Assembly (NCBI GenBank): GCA_038890815.1
Contig: JAWAFC010000008.1
Coordinates: forward strand, 1-59,007
Length of the DNA stretch: 59,007 nucleotides
From: JAWAFC01 sp038890815
GTDB taxonomy: Archaea; Micrarchaeota; Micrarchaeia; Burarchaeales; JACRGF01
Direction of reading: 5' to 3'
Part shown: positions 47,829-55,766 of the stretch, piece by piece
Layout: every line of letters begins with the position of its first letter
Numbering within the stretch: the first letter of the stretch is position 1
Notes under the pieces: model-generated
The model's database searches: none
What the model was told of the DNA's origin: nothing
The model's input: the letters and a program-made list of their open reading frames with translations, nothing else
Translations under genes and position numbers: made by a program

Positions 47829-48872
47829 TTGGCTGGCATAGTGGGCTATGGGGTCTATATTCCCCGCTACAGGATAAGGGTGGAGGAGATAGCTAAGATT
47901 TGGGGAGAGGAGGCCAGGCGCATTAAGGAGGGGCTGGGCATACTTGAGAAAAGCGTGCCAGATATGGATGAGGATACGGCAACCATGGCGGTTGAGGCGA
48001 GCAGGAACGCCGTTCTTCATGCTGGAATTCAGGCGAGCGAGATAGGCGCAGTCTTTGTCGGCAGCGAGTCTCACCCTTATGCAGTCAAGCCCACCGCGAG
48101 CATTGTGGCCGAGGCGATTGGCGCAACGCCCAAGCTCACCGCAGCCGATTTTGAGTTCGCCTGCAAGGCAGGCACAACGGCCATGCAGTGCTGTATGGGA
48201 ATGGTTGAGGGTGGGATGATTTCGTTCGGGCTCGCTGTGGGGAGCGACACGAGCCAGGGACGGCCCGGCGATGCGCTTGAGTACAGTGCCGGGGCGGGTG
48301 CAGGAGCATTTATTATAGGCAAGAAGGGGGGCGTGATAGCCGAGATAGAGGATACTTTCTCATTCACCACCGACACGCCTGACTTCTGGAGGAGGCCTGG
48401 CGCGGACTTCCCGAGCCATGGCGGGCGATTTACGGGCGGGCCGGCCTACTTCAGGCATGTGGTGAGCGCTGCACAAGGGCTGCTGCAGAAGACAGGCCTG
48501 AAACCGGCTGACTTCGATTACGCTGTTTTTCACCAGCCGAATGGGAAATTCCCGCTACAGGCGGGCAAAATGCTCGGCATTGAGGCTGAAAAGATAAAGC
48601 CGGGGCTCGTGACGCCGACAATAGGCAACACCTATTCCGGCGCGAGCCTGATCGGCCTAGCAGCCGTGCTGGATATCGCGAAGCCGGGCCAGCGCATTCT
48701 CGTGACCTCTTTCGGGAGTGGGGCAGGGAGCGATGCCTTCAGCATCCGGGTTACCGAGGAAATTGAAGCGAAAAGAGGGAGGGCGAAAAGCGTTGCCTCT
48801 TACATCGCAGATAAGGAGTACATCGATTATGGCATGTATGTGAAGCACAGAAGGAAGTTGAAGAGCCTGTGA
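47829..48872 (+). CDS. Hydroxymethylglutaryl-CoA synthase
   Basis: A 347-residue archaeal HMG-CoA synthase, condensing acetyl-CoA with acetoacetyl-CoA for isoprenoid (archaeal lipid) synthesis. GYGVYIPRYRI opens the thiolase fold. The nucleophile Cys is in ADFEFACKAGTTAMQ, and the catalytic His is in FHQPNGKFP. IGNTYSGASLIGLA and FGSGAGSDAFSI complete the family. It starts with TTG, preceded by a weak gaggg. The stop overlaps the thiolase region (GTGA). The archaeal enzyme works in a complex with the thiolase and the DUF35 protein encoded next. Confidence 0.95.
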   Translation: MAGIVGYGVYIPRYRIRVEEIAKIWGEEARRIKEGLGILEKSVPDMDEDTATMAVEASRNAVLHAGIQASEIGAVFVGSESHPYAVKPTASIVAEAIGATPKLTAADFEFACKAGTTAMQCCMGMVEGGMISFGLAVGSDTSQGRPGDALEYSAGAGAGAFIIGKKGGVIAEIEDTFSFTTDTPDFWRRPGADFPSHGGRFTGGPAYFRHVVSAAQGLLQKTGLKPADFDYAVFHQPNGKFPLQAGKMLGIEAEKIKPGLVTPTIGNTYSGASLIGLAAVLDIAKPGQRILVTSFGSGAGSDAFSIRVTEEIEAKRGRAKSVASYIADKEYIDYGMYVKHRRKLKSL

Positions 48873-48877
48873 GTGCA

Positions 48878-50041
48878 ATGAGGCGCGTGGCGATTATCGG
48901 AGTTGGGATGAGCCGGTTCGGCGAAATCTGGGAGAAAGGTTTCCGCGAGCTCATCATAGAGGCTGGAGTCGCCGCGCTCGAGGATGCGGGCATCCATGGT
49001 GATGAGATCGATGCGCTGTATGGAGGAACGATGGCGGGCGGCAGGCTCATCGGCCAAGAGCACATCACCGCGCTCATCGCTGACTACATGGGACTGAATC
49101 CCATCCCAGCTACGCGCGTGGAAGCGGCGTGCGCGAGCGGCGGCGTTGCGCTGCGCGCTGGCTACATGGCTGTGGCGAGCGGGCTGCACGACATCGTTGT
49201 AGTAGGCGGGGCCGAAAAGATGACCGATGTGGGAGTGAGCGAGGCGGTCAGCGCGCTCGGCGGAGCCGGCGATCAGGAGTGGGAGCTGTTCATGGGGGCC
49301 ACCTTCCCCGCGCTGTACGCGCTCATCGCAAGGCGACACATGTTCGAATACGGCACGACTGAGGAGCAGATGGCTGCCGTGAGTGTCAAGAACCACGCCA
49401 ATGCGGCAAAGAACCCATTCGCCCAGTTCAGAAAAGAGATCACCATCGAGGAGGTGCTGTCCAGCAAGCCGGTCGCGGCGCCGCTCAAAGTGCTCGACTG
49501 CTCGCCCATCACGGACGGCGCTGCGGCGGTCATACTTGCGCCGCTCGAGAAGGCGCGCAGATACACCGACACACCCATTGAGATCATCGCGAGCGGACAG
49601 GCGTCCGACGCGCTCGCGCTCCACTCGAGAAACTCGCTGACAACGCTGAAAGCAACGGTGGAGGCCGCGCGGAAGGCTTTCGCGCAGGCGCGCCTCAGGC
49701 CATCCGACATCGATGTGGCGGAGGTGCACGACTGTTTCACGATAGCCGAAATCGTTGCGACAGAGGACCTCGGTTTCTTCAAGAAAGGCGAGGGGGGCAG
49801 GGCGGTGGCCGAAGGCCTCACGGCTCTGAATGGGAAGGTAAGCGTCAACACGAGCGGGGGGCTGAAAGGATGTGGCCATCCGGTCGGGGCGACTGGAGTA
49901 AAGCAGGCGGTGGAGATAACATGGCAGCTAAGAGGCGAGGCCGGAAAGAGACAGGTCAGCGGCGCCGAGATTGGGTTGAGCCACAACGTTGGTGGAAGCG
50001 GGGCGACCGCGGTTGTTCACATTTACAGGAGGGCCGATTAG
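48878..50041 (+). CDS. Acetyl-CoA C-acetyltransferase (archaeal thiolase)
   Basis: A 387-residue thiolase of the archaeal/SCP-x-like type that makes acetoacetyl-CoA for the HMG-CoA synthase upstream. VAIIGVGMSRFGEIWEKGF opens the fold. The nucleophile Cys is in RVEAACASGGVALRAGYM. DVAEVHDCFTIAEI, NTSGGLKGCGHPVGATGVKQAVE and SHNVGGSGATAVVHI carry the His/Cys/Gly motifs. The ATG at 48878 follows gtgagtgca, the same leader as other operon genes here; a GTG at 48869 is the alternative. The stop is directly followed by the DUF35 ATG. Confidence 0.95.
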   Translation: MRRVAIIGVGMSRFGEIWEKGFRELIIEAGVAALEDAGIHGDEIDALYGGTMAGGRLIGQEHITALIADYMGLNPIPATRVEAACASGGVALRAGYMAVASGLHDIVVVGGAEKMTDVGVSEAVSALGGAGDQEWELFMGATFPALYALIARRHMFEYGTTEEQMAAVSVKNHANAAKNPFAQFRKEITIEEVLSSKPVAAPLKVLDCSPITDGAAAVILAPLEKARRYTDTPIEIIASGQASDALALHSRNSLTTLKATVEAARKAFAQARLRPSDIDVAEVHDCFTIAEIVATEDLGFFKKGEGGRAVAEGLTALNGKVSVNTSGGLKGCGHPVGATGVKQAVEITWQLRGEAGKRQVSGAEIGLSHNVGGSGATAVVHIYRRAD

Positions 50042-50446
50042 ATGAGCAAGGGGCTTGCGCTGAGCTGGAGAAAAATTCCAGAGAGATATAGGCTCGAAGG
50101 AAGCCGGTGCGAGAGGTGCGGAACGAACTATTTTCCCTCACGCATAGTCTGCCCGAAATGTAGGAGAAAGGGGAAGATCGTCGATGTGGTGTTTAAGGGA
50201 GAGGGAAAAATATACTCCTACACGACAGTGTATTCCCCTCCGGCTGGCTTCGAGCTTGCCGTGCCCTATGTGCTGGCCATCGTTGAGCTGACCGAGGGCC
50301 CGCGGCTGACCGCCCAGATTGTCGCAAAGCCGGAGGAAGTTGACATAGGCACGCCGGTGAGGATGGTTTTCAGAAAGATACAGGAGGATGGAAAGGAAGG
50401 TCTCATTCACTATGGGTTTAAGTTCAAACCGATTCAGAAGGGCTAG
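50042..50446 (+). CDS. DUF35 zinc-ribbon/OB-fold protein
   Basis: A 134-residue DUF35 protein. The zinc ribbon is CERCGTNYFPSRIVCPKC (residues 21-38), and the OB fold follows with KGEGKIYSYTTVYSPPAGF and PYVLAIVEL. In archaea this protein bridges thiolase and HMG-CoA synthase so that acetoacetyl-CoA is passed through a shared CoA-binding site. The tight gene order here fits this complex. Its last 4 bases overlap the end of the convergent NMD3 gene. Confidence 0.95.
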   Translation: MSKGLALSWRKIPERYRLEGSRCERCGTNYFPSRIVCPKCRRKGKIVDVVFKGEGKIYSYTTVYSPPAGFELAVPYVLAIVELTEGPRLTAQIVAKPEEVDIGTPVRMVFRKIQEDGKEGLIHYGFKFKPIQKG

Positions 50447-51081
50447 AGCCTGAGCACATAGGTGGCGCGGTAAATCCTTTTTCCATCCCTCACGCCCGCG
50501 AGCTTGAAGGAGGGCCTGAGCACAACGCCAAGCTCGGACAGCACCTGCTGGAGCGCGGCCCTCGAGCCCACATAGAGATCGAGCCCCTCCTTCAGCCTCT
50601 CTGTCCGGGCGATGAACGTTTTTCTCTCAAGTGCGGCCACGAGCTTTCTGCGCGCGCGCTCAACTGCTGCGGGGCTTCCCCTCAGCTGGAGAATGCCCTC
50701 GTAGTAGCCGCTCCTTCTTTTATAGCACTCATCACACAGCGTTTCCTCCCAGCGGATGCTGACATCTCTGCTCACCTCAATAAAGGAGGAATCCGCTTTC
50801 AACAGCAGGATGATGGTGGCCGGCTCGCCGGACTTTATCCTCGCTGAGATTATCTCTGCCGGACTTCTGCATTTCGTTGCGATGAAGCCACCGAGCTCGC
50901 GCTCAGAAACCGCTCGCCATGCCCCCATCAGCTTGAGACGCCCGCACGCCCGGCAGCGCGGAAAGGTTACCTTCGTGGGACAGGTGAGAGGAAGCGTGAG
51001 GGCGAAGCACCGCTCGCACAGGGTGCCGATGAATCTGCGTTGTGTGCTGAGGATGCCGCAGCGAGGGCAGATTTTTTCCAC
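50443..51081 (-). CDS. nmd3: NMD3 family protein (60S export/ribosome factor homologue)
   Basis: About 212 residues, matching the archaeal NMD3 N-terminal region: paired CxxC motifs KICPRCG and LCERCF, a further CRACG, and a CDECYKRRSGYYEGILQLRG segment that is a clear NMD3 signature. Archaeal NMD3 is thought to act in ribosome biogenesis. The GTG at 51081 lies 26 bases from the shared TATA box and begins just before the first CxxC; an ATG at 51114 is the alternative, but it lies upstream of the predicted start site. Confidence 0.87.
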   Translation of the reverse strand: MEKICPRCGILSTQRRFIGTLCERCFALTLPLTCPTKVTFPRCRACGRLKLMGAWRAVSERELGGFIATKCRSPAEIISARIKSGEPATIILLLKADSSFIEVSRDVSIRWEETLCDECYKRRSGYYEGILQLRGSPAAVERARRKLVAALERKTFIARTERLKEGLDLYVGSRAALQQVLSELGVVLRPSFKLAGVRDGKRIYRATYVLRL

Positions 51082-51103
51082 AGAATGCTGGAAGAGTGCA
51101 AGG

Positions 51104-51110
51104 TTTAAAT
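51104..51110. promoter_or_regulatory. Symmetric TATA box between nmd3 and the 63-residue gene
   Basis: tttaaat is centred about 26 bases from the minus-strand GTG (51081) and about 27 bases from the plus-strand GTG (51134). The spacing is almost symmetric and supports both leaderless starts. Confidence 0.65.
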
Positions 51111-51133
51111 TCATTGGTAAATTCAATCCATTT

Positions 51134-51325
51134 GTGTACGAGGAAGATGCGGCTGGCATAAACTCCGAGATCCGCTACATCACGCTCGAGCTCATGAAAC
51201 TGGCGGCTAGGAAGAAGAAGCCATTCAGGCAGGTCGCCGCCGAGTTCATCAAAAACGTTTATGCCATGAGGCGTCTCATCAAGCAGCGCGTGACCGCAAG
51301 AAGACCGAGTTCTGCGAGAGAGTGA
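51134..51325 (+). CDS. Small basic helical protein (63 residues)
   Basis: It starts with GTG at leaderless distance from the shared TATA box and encodes INSEIRYITLELMKLAARKKKPFRQVAAEFIKNVYAMRRLIKQ, a basic helix-rich peptide of unrecognised family. A much longer frame opening at 50756 runs over nmd3 and is a shadow. It lies 7 bases before the DUF2070 gene on the same strand. The compact basic helices suggest nucleic-acid or membrane-surface contact, but there is no motif. Confidence 0.7.
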   Translation: MYEEDAAGINSEIRYITLELMKLAARKKKPFRQVAAEFIKNVYAMRRLIKQRVTARRPSSARE

Positions 51326-51332
51326 AGTTCTG

Positions 51333-53120
51333 ATGGGCATTCGTTCTGAAGAGAGGGCGGTGAGGCTGACGAGGGTGCTCGTGGCATTGCCGCCCGCGCG
51401 GCTGAGCTTCCTGTGCATCATTGTCTTCGGACTTGCCTTCGGACTGCTCGTGGCCGTATTGCAGGGCAAAACGGGCCCGCTCGAATTGGCCGAAGGCATG
51501 GGGAGTGGCCTTTTCCTGATCGCCCTGCCAGCGCTGCTCAGCGTGATAACCACGGCGCTGGTGAAGAGGGAATTGACGCTCAATAGGATGGCTGCCCTGG
51601 CATTTGCCGGCTCAATTGTTTACGCGCTTTTCTACCTCGCCTATCTGCTGCTTGCCCCCTACAACCTGCCGCTTGTTGGAGATGGCCGGAACCTCGTATA
51701 TGTGGCTTTCGGTCTGGTGTTCTGCGTTTGGCTGGTCATCGCGCAACTCGTTTTCGGCCTGCGCTGGATGAGTTTTCTGTTCGCGCTCATCCAGCTATTT
51801 TACAATGCGGTATTCCTGCTCGCAAACAAGATGATAACGATGGGGACCGACCCCTACGCCCTGCTCGTGCGCGTGTATTTTTCCTCGCTCGCCTTTCTGG
51901 CCGCCACCTATGCCGTGTTTGTGCTGCTCAATGCGCCCATGAGGAGGGCTTTTGGCGTGAGCGGCACTGAGGCCATCCGCCTCTTTCTGGCCCAATGGCT
52001 GCACGGCAGCAAGGAAATTGAGGAGGTTTTTGAGAGTGTTGGGGAGAGAGCGCGCACGCTGCTGTCAGTGGTTGCATTCAGAAGCGGGAAAAGGCTGCGC
52101 GCCGTGTTCGTCATTCCATACATTCATTTTGGGCCATTCGGAAATCTTGGGGGCAGCGAGTTCCCCGAAATTCTCGGAAGGAGGCTCTGGAGGCTCGTGC
52201 GCGCCCCTGTCTTTGTGTTTCACGGCACGGCGACGCACGATTTCAATCCAGTGGCAAGCAAGGCGGTGGACGGGCTCATCGCTGTGGCGAGGGAAGCGCT
52301 CGCTGGCTTGCGTTTCGCCAAGGCCAGGGGGCTCTTCAGCGTGGGGCGGGCCGGCGGCAGCCGGGCACTCGTGGTGCGGCTGAACAAAGATGCGCTGATA
52401 TTTCTGACGCGCGCTCCACGAACAACCGAAGACATTGACTTCGGGCTCGGGCTCGCATTGCGCAATCATGCCCGGGCGCTGGGCGTCAGGGAGGCTGTGG
52501 TGATCGACAGCCACAACGCCGAGACGGGCGAGATTTTTAGGATAGATGGGGGCAATCCCATTGGATTTGAGTTCATGAAAGCGATCGAGGATGCGCTGAA
52601 GAGCAGGGGGTTGGCTCCGCTCAAGGCCGGATTTGCGGCCAGGGATTTCCCAGAAATCGGGAAGCGGGGAGGGATTGGAGGCAATGGCTTAAGGGTGGCG
52701 GCATTCAGTTTCGGAAAGAGAACTTTTTGCCTGCTGCTTTTTGATGCCAACGGCGTGACCCCAGCGTTCAGGAGGGAGCTGCTCGATCTCGCCAGGAAAA
52801 ATGGCGTGGAGGCCGAGGTGGCCACTACCGACACACACTCGGTGAATGTGGTGAGCGGAGTGCTCAACCCTCTCGGAAAGAGCGGCAGAGGGACCATCTT
52901 GGCCAAAACAGAAGAGGCTCTGAGGGAGGCGCTGGCGAGCATGCAGGTGGTGGAGGTCGGAGTGGCCACGAGAGAGATTGAGATGGATGTCATTGGGCCG
53001 AGGAGTGCCAGCGAGCTCATGGGGACGCTGAATGCCATGATCGCCATGCTGCGCATCCTCCTGCCGCTCATCATACTCGCCACTGTGCTGTTCGTGCTGT
53101 GGGGCGTGACGAGGCTTTAG
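51333..53120 (+). CDS. DUF2070 family membrane protein
   Basis: A 595-residue archaeal DUF2070 protein. Six or seven membrane segments fill the first about 210 residues. A large soluble domain follows with the family hallmarks IPYIHFGPFGNLGGSEFPEIL, FHGTATHDFNP, VVIDSHNAETGEI and TTDTHSVN; the repeated Asp/His motifs look like a metal-dependent hydrolase core. One last membrane segment ends the chain. The family's function is not established. It follows the 63-residue gene by 7 bases and overlaps the upstream in-frame region of sua5. Confidence 0.92.
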   Translation: MGIRSEERAVRLTRVLVALPPARLSFLCIIVFGLAFGLLVAVLQGKTGPLELAEGMGSGLFLIALPALLSVITTALVKRELTLNRMAALAFAGSIVYALFYLAYLLLAPYNLPLVGDGRNLVYVAFGLVFCVWLVIAQLVFGLRWMSFLFALIQLFYNAVFLLANKMITMGTDPYALLVRVYFSSLAFLAATYAVFVLLNAPMRRAFGVSGTEAIRLFLAQWLHGSKEIEEVFESVGERARTLLSVVAFRSGKRLRAVFVIPYIHFGPFGNLGGSEFPEILGRRLWRLVRAPVFVFHGTATHDFNPVASKAVDGLIAVAREALAGLRFAKARGLFSVGRAGGSRALVVRLNKDALIFLTRAPRTTEDIDFGLGLALRNHARALGVREAVVIDSHNAETGEIFRIDGGNPIGFEFMKAIEDALKSRGLAPLKAGFAARDFPEIGKRGGIGGNGLRVAAFSFGKRTFCLLLFDANGVTPAFRRELLDLARKNGVEAEVATTDTHSVNVVSGVLNPLGKSGRGTILAKTEEALREALASMQVVEVGVATREIEMDVIGPRSASELMGTLNAMIAMLRILLPLIILATVLFVLWGVTRL

Positions 53121-53128
53121 GTGAGGGA

Positions 53129-53743
53129 ATGCTCTGCAGGCTGAGCGAGAGCTTCGAGGAATGCATGAGCAGAGCAAAGCGCGTGTTGGCGCGCGGCGGG
53201 CTCATCGTCTATCCCACCGACACGCTTTACGGCATCGGGGCCAACGCGCTGGATGCCGAGGCTGTCGAGAGGGTCTTCCTGCTGAAGAGAAGAGAGGCCA
53301 AGCCCATTTCCATCCTCGTGCACGGGCTTGCGGACATCGAGAAGTACTGCGTGGTTGGCGGATGGCAGAGGGAATTCCTCCAGAAAATCCTCCCGGGCCC
53401 CTACACGGTTGTGCTGGTAAAAAAAGTCGAATTTCCCCAGAGGATAAGCACGACAGAGAAAATCGGCGTGCGCGTGCCAGACCATTTTTTTGCCAGAGCG
53501 CTTTCGAAGGAGCTCGGATTCCCCATCACGAGCACGAGCGCCAATCTGTCTGGAAAGAAAGCCCCCGTGAGCGCTGAGGAAATTGAGGCAGAGATCGCCA
53601 GCGGCGTCGAGTTGGTCATCGATGGAGGGAGGACAGCGCATGCCAGGGAGAGCACGGTGATCGACTTGAGCGGGGAGAAGCCCGTCGTGTTGAGGAAAGG
53701 GGCCGGTTACGATGAGCTCGCCGGGATGACAACACATGTATAG
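53129..53743 (+). CDS. sua5: L-threonylcarbamoyladenylate synthase (Sua5/YrdC/YwlC)
   Basis: Sua5 makes threonylcarbamoyl-AMP, the substrate that KEOPS (see cgi121) uses for t6A37. The 204 residues show GGLIVYPTDTLYGIGANA, LKRREAKPISILV, LPGPYTVVLV, the IGVRVPDHFF segment, PITSTSANLSGKKAP and ESTVIDLSGEKPVVLRKGA. There is only the YrdC domain, without the C-terminal Sua5 domain. GGTGA precedes the ATG at 53129. Confidence 0.94.
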   Translation: MLCRLSESFEECMSRAKRVLARGGLIVYPTDTLYGIGANALDAEAVERVFLLKRREAKPISILVHGLADIEKYCVVGGWQREFLQKILPGPYTVVLVKKVEFPQRISTTEKIGVRVPDHFFARALSKELGFPITSTSANLSGKKAPVSAEEIEAEIASGVELVIDGGRTAHARESTVIDLSGEKPVVLRKGAGYDELAGMTTHV

Positions 53744-53763
53744 AACATGAGCTTACTTGCAGT

Positions 53764-53811
53764 GTGTTCCTCTTTCAGCGATGCTGCAGAAAAAGTTTTT
53801 TTCTTTGAAAA
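53764..53811 (+). other. Possible relic of a repeat-gene promoter and start
   Basis: The sequence ttacttgcagtgtgttcctc (from 53753) nearly repeats the start of the 57968 gene (ttacttgctgtgttcctc). Here too a TATA-like gtata lies about 24 bases before a GTG, but the frame closes after about 14 codons. There is no other gene in the 77 bases between sua5 and the next gene. Confidence 0.25.
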
Positions 53812-53820
53812 ACTAAGTTG

Positions 53821-54537
53821 ATGGGCGATTGTATGCCATCTTTCCGCATCGTGCTCGTGCAACCCACATACGAGATAAACCTCGGCCACTGTGCGAGGGT
53901 GATGTCGAACTTTGGCTTTGAGGAATTGGTGCTCGTAGCGCCGGAGTGCGATCCGAGGGGATTCGATGCAAAGAAATATGCCAAGCACGGGGTTGAAGTG
54001 CTGGAGAGGGCGCGTGTTGTTGATGGGTTTGCTGATGCCGTGCGCGGCTGTGATCTCGTGGTGGGCACGACGGGCGTGCTTAAAAGGTCCCCCAGCACGC
54101 TCAGGAATCCAATCACCCCAAAACTTTTTGCCCAGCGCATGCGGAGCTTTGCTGGCAAGGTGGCGCTCGTTTTTGGCAGGGAGGGCTCGGGGCTGACCGC
54201 GGATGAGATAAAGGCGTGCGATTTCATGGTCAGCATACCGGCAAGCAGGCGGTATCGTGTGCTCAACCTATCCCACGCGCTCGCCATACTCCTGTACGAG
54301 CTGCACGCGCTCAAGAAGCCGCGGATGATACGGCTGGCGCGAAAGGAGGAGAGGGAAGCGCTGGAGGAAATGTTTGGAAAGATGGTGAACCTCACAGGCC
54401 CATGGCGTGGGCCAGGGAAAATAAAGCTCGCCTTCAGAAGAGTACTCTCGCGCGCGCTCATCACTGATGCGGAAAGCGCCGCGCTCATAGGGGTGTTCAG
54501 AAGGGCTGCAGAGCGGCTGGGGGCTAGCGTCCCCTGA
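53821..54537 (+). CDS. TrmJ-like RNA 2'-O-methyltransferase (SPOUT family)
   Basis: A 238-residue SpoU/TrmH-type SPOUT methyltransferase of the TrmJ branch. FRIVLVQPTYEINLGHCARVMSNFGFEELVLVAPE is motif 1. VVGTTG, ALVFGREGSGLTADEIKACDFMVSIPA and LNLSHALAILLYEL form the knot and SAM site. The C-terminal extension (HALKKPRMIRL onward) is TrmJ-like. It probably methylates position 32 of tRNA anticodon loops (inference from family). Alternative starts are at 53818 (TTG) and 53833. It overlaps the convergent membrane gene by 14 bases. Confidence 0.9.
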   Translation: MGDCMPSFRIVLVQPTYEINLGHCARVMSNFGFEELVLVAPECDPRGFDAKKYAKHGVEVLERARVVDGFADAVRGCDLVVGTTGVLKRSPSTLRNPITPKLFAQRMRSFAGKVALVFGREGSGLTADEIKACDFMVSIPASRRYRVLNLSHALAILLYELHALKKPRMIRLARKEEREALEEMFGKMVNLTGPWRGPGKIKLAFRRVLSRALITDAESAALIGVFRRAAERLGASVP

Positions 54538-55309
54538 TGACCCTGAAGGGTGCGAACTCAAGGTGAAGGAAAAAGGAGCCGAGCAGGAAAGAGACGAAGC
54601 CGAGGAGCTTGAAGAATTCCTGTGCCCACCAGAATGCGCGGAATGGCGTGGAGAGGAAGAAGAATATCCCGGCGAGCGCGAATGCGAAAAGACCCAGCGT
54701 GCTCCAATAGGCTATTTCCTCGTTCTCCTCAATAAATCGTTTGAGATAGCCAACGCTGGATAGGAAGAGCAACAGCGTGACTGCTGCGCCCAGCGCTTTG
54801 ATTGAGGGAAGAAACTCGCCCGCGGCATACAGGGAGGGCGAGCCGGCCGAGGCTATGGCGAGCGTGAAATACAGCAGGAGCAGAACAAGCGCGAACAGCG
54901 CTGCACAGAAGAGCCAGTTCGGCTTTGTGAAAGGCTTTCGTTTGGTCCAGGCTCCCATAGTGAGGAATCCCGCCGCGAACAGCACGCCCATGAGATAGAC
55001 GAATAGCAGCTCCTGTGATTCGAGTGGGAAGGAAAAGGAGGAAGCGGCAAACACGGCGAATGTGAACATTCCAAGCGCACGGAAAAGGCTGGGAAGAGTG
55101 CCGGCAAAAGCATGGCGGCGTAAGCTCAGCAGGCATACCAGCAGCGCCAGCAGTATGCAGCTGCCCTCTACAGCCAGGTAGAGCGGGTTAACGCGAAAGG
55201 CAAATCCGGAGGCATTTATGCTGTCAAGAGAGAGGAAAACCGCGAAGGCCAGTATGGAGAGCGCGATTGTGGGAAGCGCTAGCTTGCCGCCCGCGCCCAG
55301 CCGAAGCAT
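54524..55309 (-). CDS. Polytopic membrane protein downstream of sepF
   Basis: 261 residues, about seven or eight membrane segments joined by short loops, with a longer cytoplasmic-looking basic loop (TKRKPFTKPN) in the middle and GYLKRFIEENEE later. There is no signal peptide, catalytic motif or recognised family. It lies 6 bases after sepF on the same strand, so it is probably co-expressed with the FtsZ anchor. It overlaps the TrmJ-like gene by 14 bases at its end. Confidence 0.8.
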   Translation of the reverse strand: MLRLGAGGKLALPTIALSILAFAVFLSLDSINASGFAFRVNPLYLAVEGSCILLALLVCLLSLRRHAFAGTLPSLFRALGMFTFAVFAASSFSFPLESQELLFVYLMGVLFAAGFLTMGAWTKRKPFTKPNWLFCAALFALVLLLLYFTLAIASAGSPSLYAAGEFLPSIKALGAAVTLLLFLSSVGYLKRFIEENEEIAYWSTLGLFAFALAGIFFFLSTPFRAFWWAQEFFKLLGFVSFLLGSFFLHLEFAPFRVIRGR

Positions 55310-55315
55310 GCCAAT

Positions 55316-55684
55316 CTAGGCCTGCTTGCGGTGCTTTACTATCTTCACCTTGCTCGGAGTAAGCAGGATTTTCTCGTTGTCGATGCGCGCGATGTCGCCA
55401 TTCATCTTTGTCACATAATTCTTCAGCTCGCCAATGATAGCCTTGAGCTTCGTCGTGTTGCGCGCCATGGGTGCTACATTTAGCAGGATGATGTTCCGGT
55501 TTTTCAGCTCCTCCTGGATCACGCGTATGTCGGCCTCGCTCTCGAGCGCCACGGGCTTGACATAGAAGTCGGCCGCCTCGTGCAGCACATCAACATCTTC
55601 AAGCTCTGCAGCATCCATGTACTCCTCGATGTCCATCTCCTTGCCGAATCCGAGCGCGTGCGACAGTTTCTGCAGAATGCCCAT
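55316..55684 (-). CDS. sepF: Cell division protein SepF
   Basis: A 122-residue archaeal SepF, the membrane anchor of FtsZ. The N-terminal MGILQKLSHALGFG can form an amphipathic membrane-binding helix. A linker with acidic residues follows (DIEEYMDAAELEDVDV), and the core SepF domain runs from FYVKPVALESEADIRVIQEELKNRNIILLNVAPM through GDIARIDNEKILLTPSKVKIV. GGGGTGATGGC precedes the ATG, and a TATA box (minus strand ggtttaataagg, 55719-55730) is upstream. FtsZ is not in the window. Confidence 0.92.
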   Translation of the reverse strand: MGILQKLSHALGFGKEMDIEEYMDAAELEDVDVLHEAADFYVKPVALESEADIRVIQEELKNRNIILLNVAPMARNTTKLKAIIGELKNYVTKMNGDIARIDNEKILLTPSKVKIVKHRKQA

Positions 55685-55718
55685 GCCATCACCCCAGCAT
55701 TTTCCCATGCGTTGAAAG

Positions 55719-55730
55719 CCTTATTAAACC
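55719..55730 (-). promoter_or_regulatory. TATA box of the sepF operon
   Basis: ggtttaataagg on the minus strand, about 40 bases before the sepF ATG, gives a short leader that includes the GGGGTGATGG ribosome binding site. Confidence 0.5.
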
Positions 55731-55766
55731 TTTCCTGCAAACTACCTTCCACGTCTTGGTGTGCCG

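Noticed and set aside
55685..55766. Replication origin with ORB-like repeats next to cdc6
   Set aside because: Fragments such as tttcctgcaaac and cttccacgtc are weak matches, unpaired, and the gap is only 82 bases. It is not enough to call an origin.
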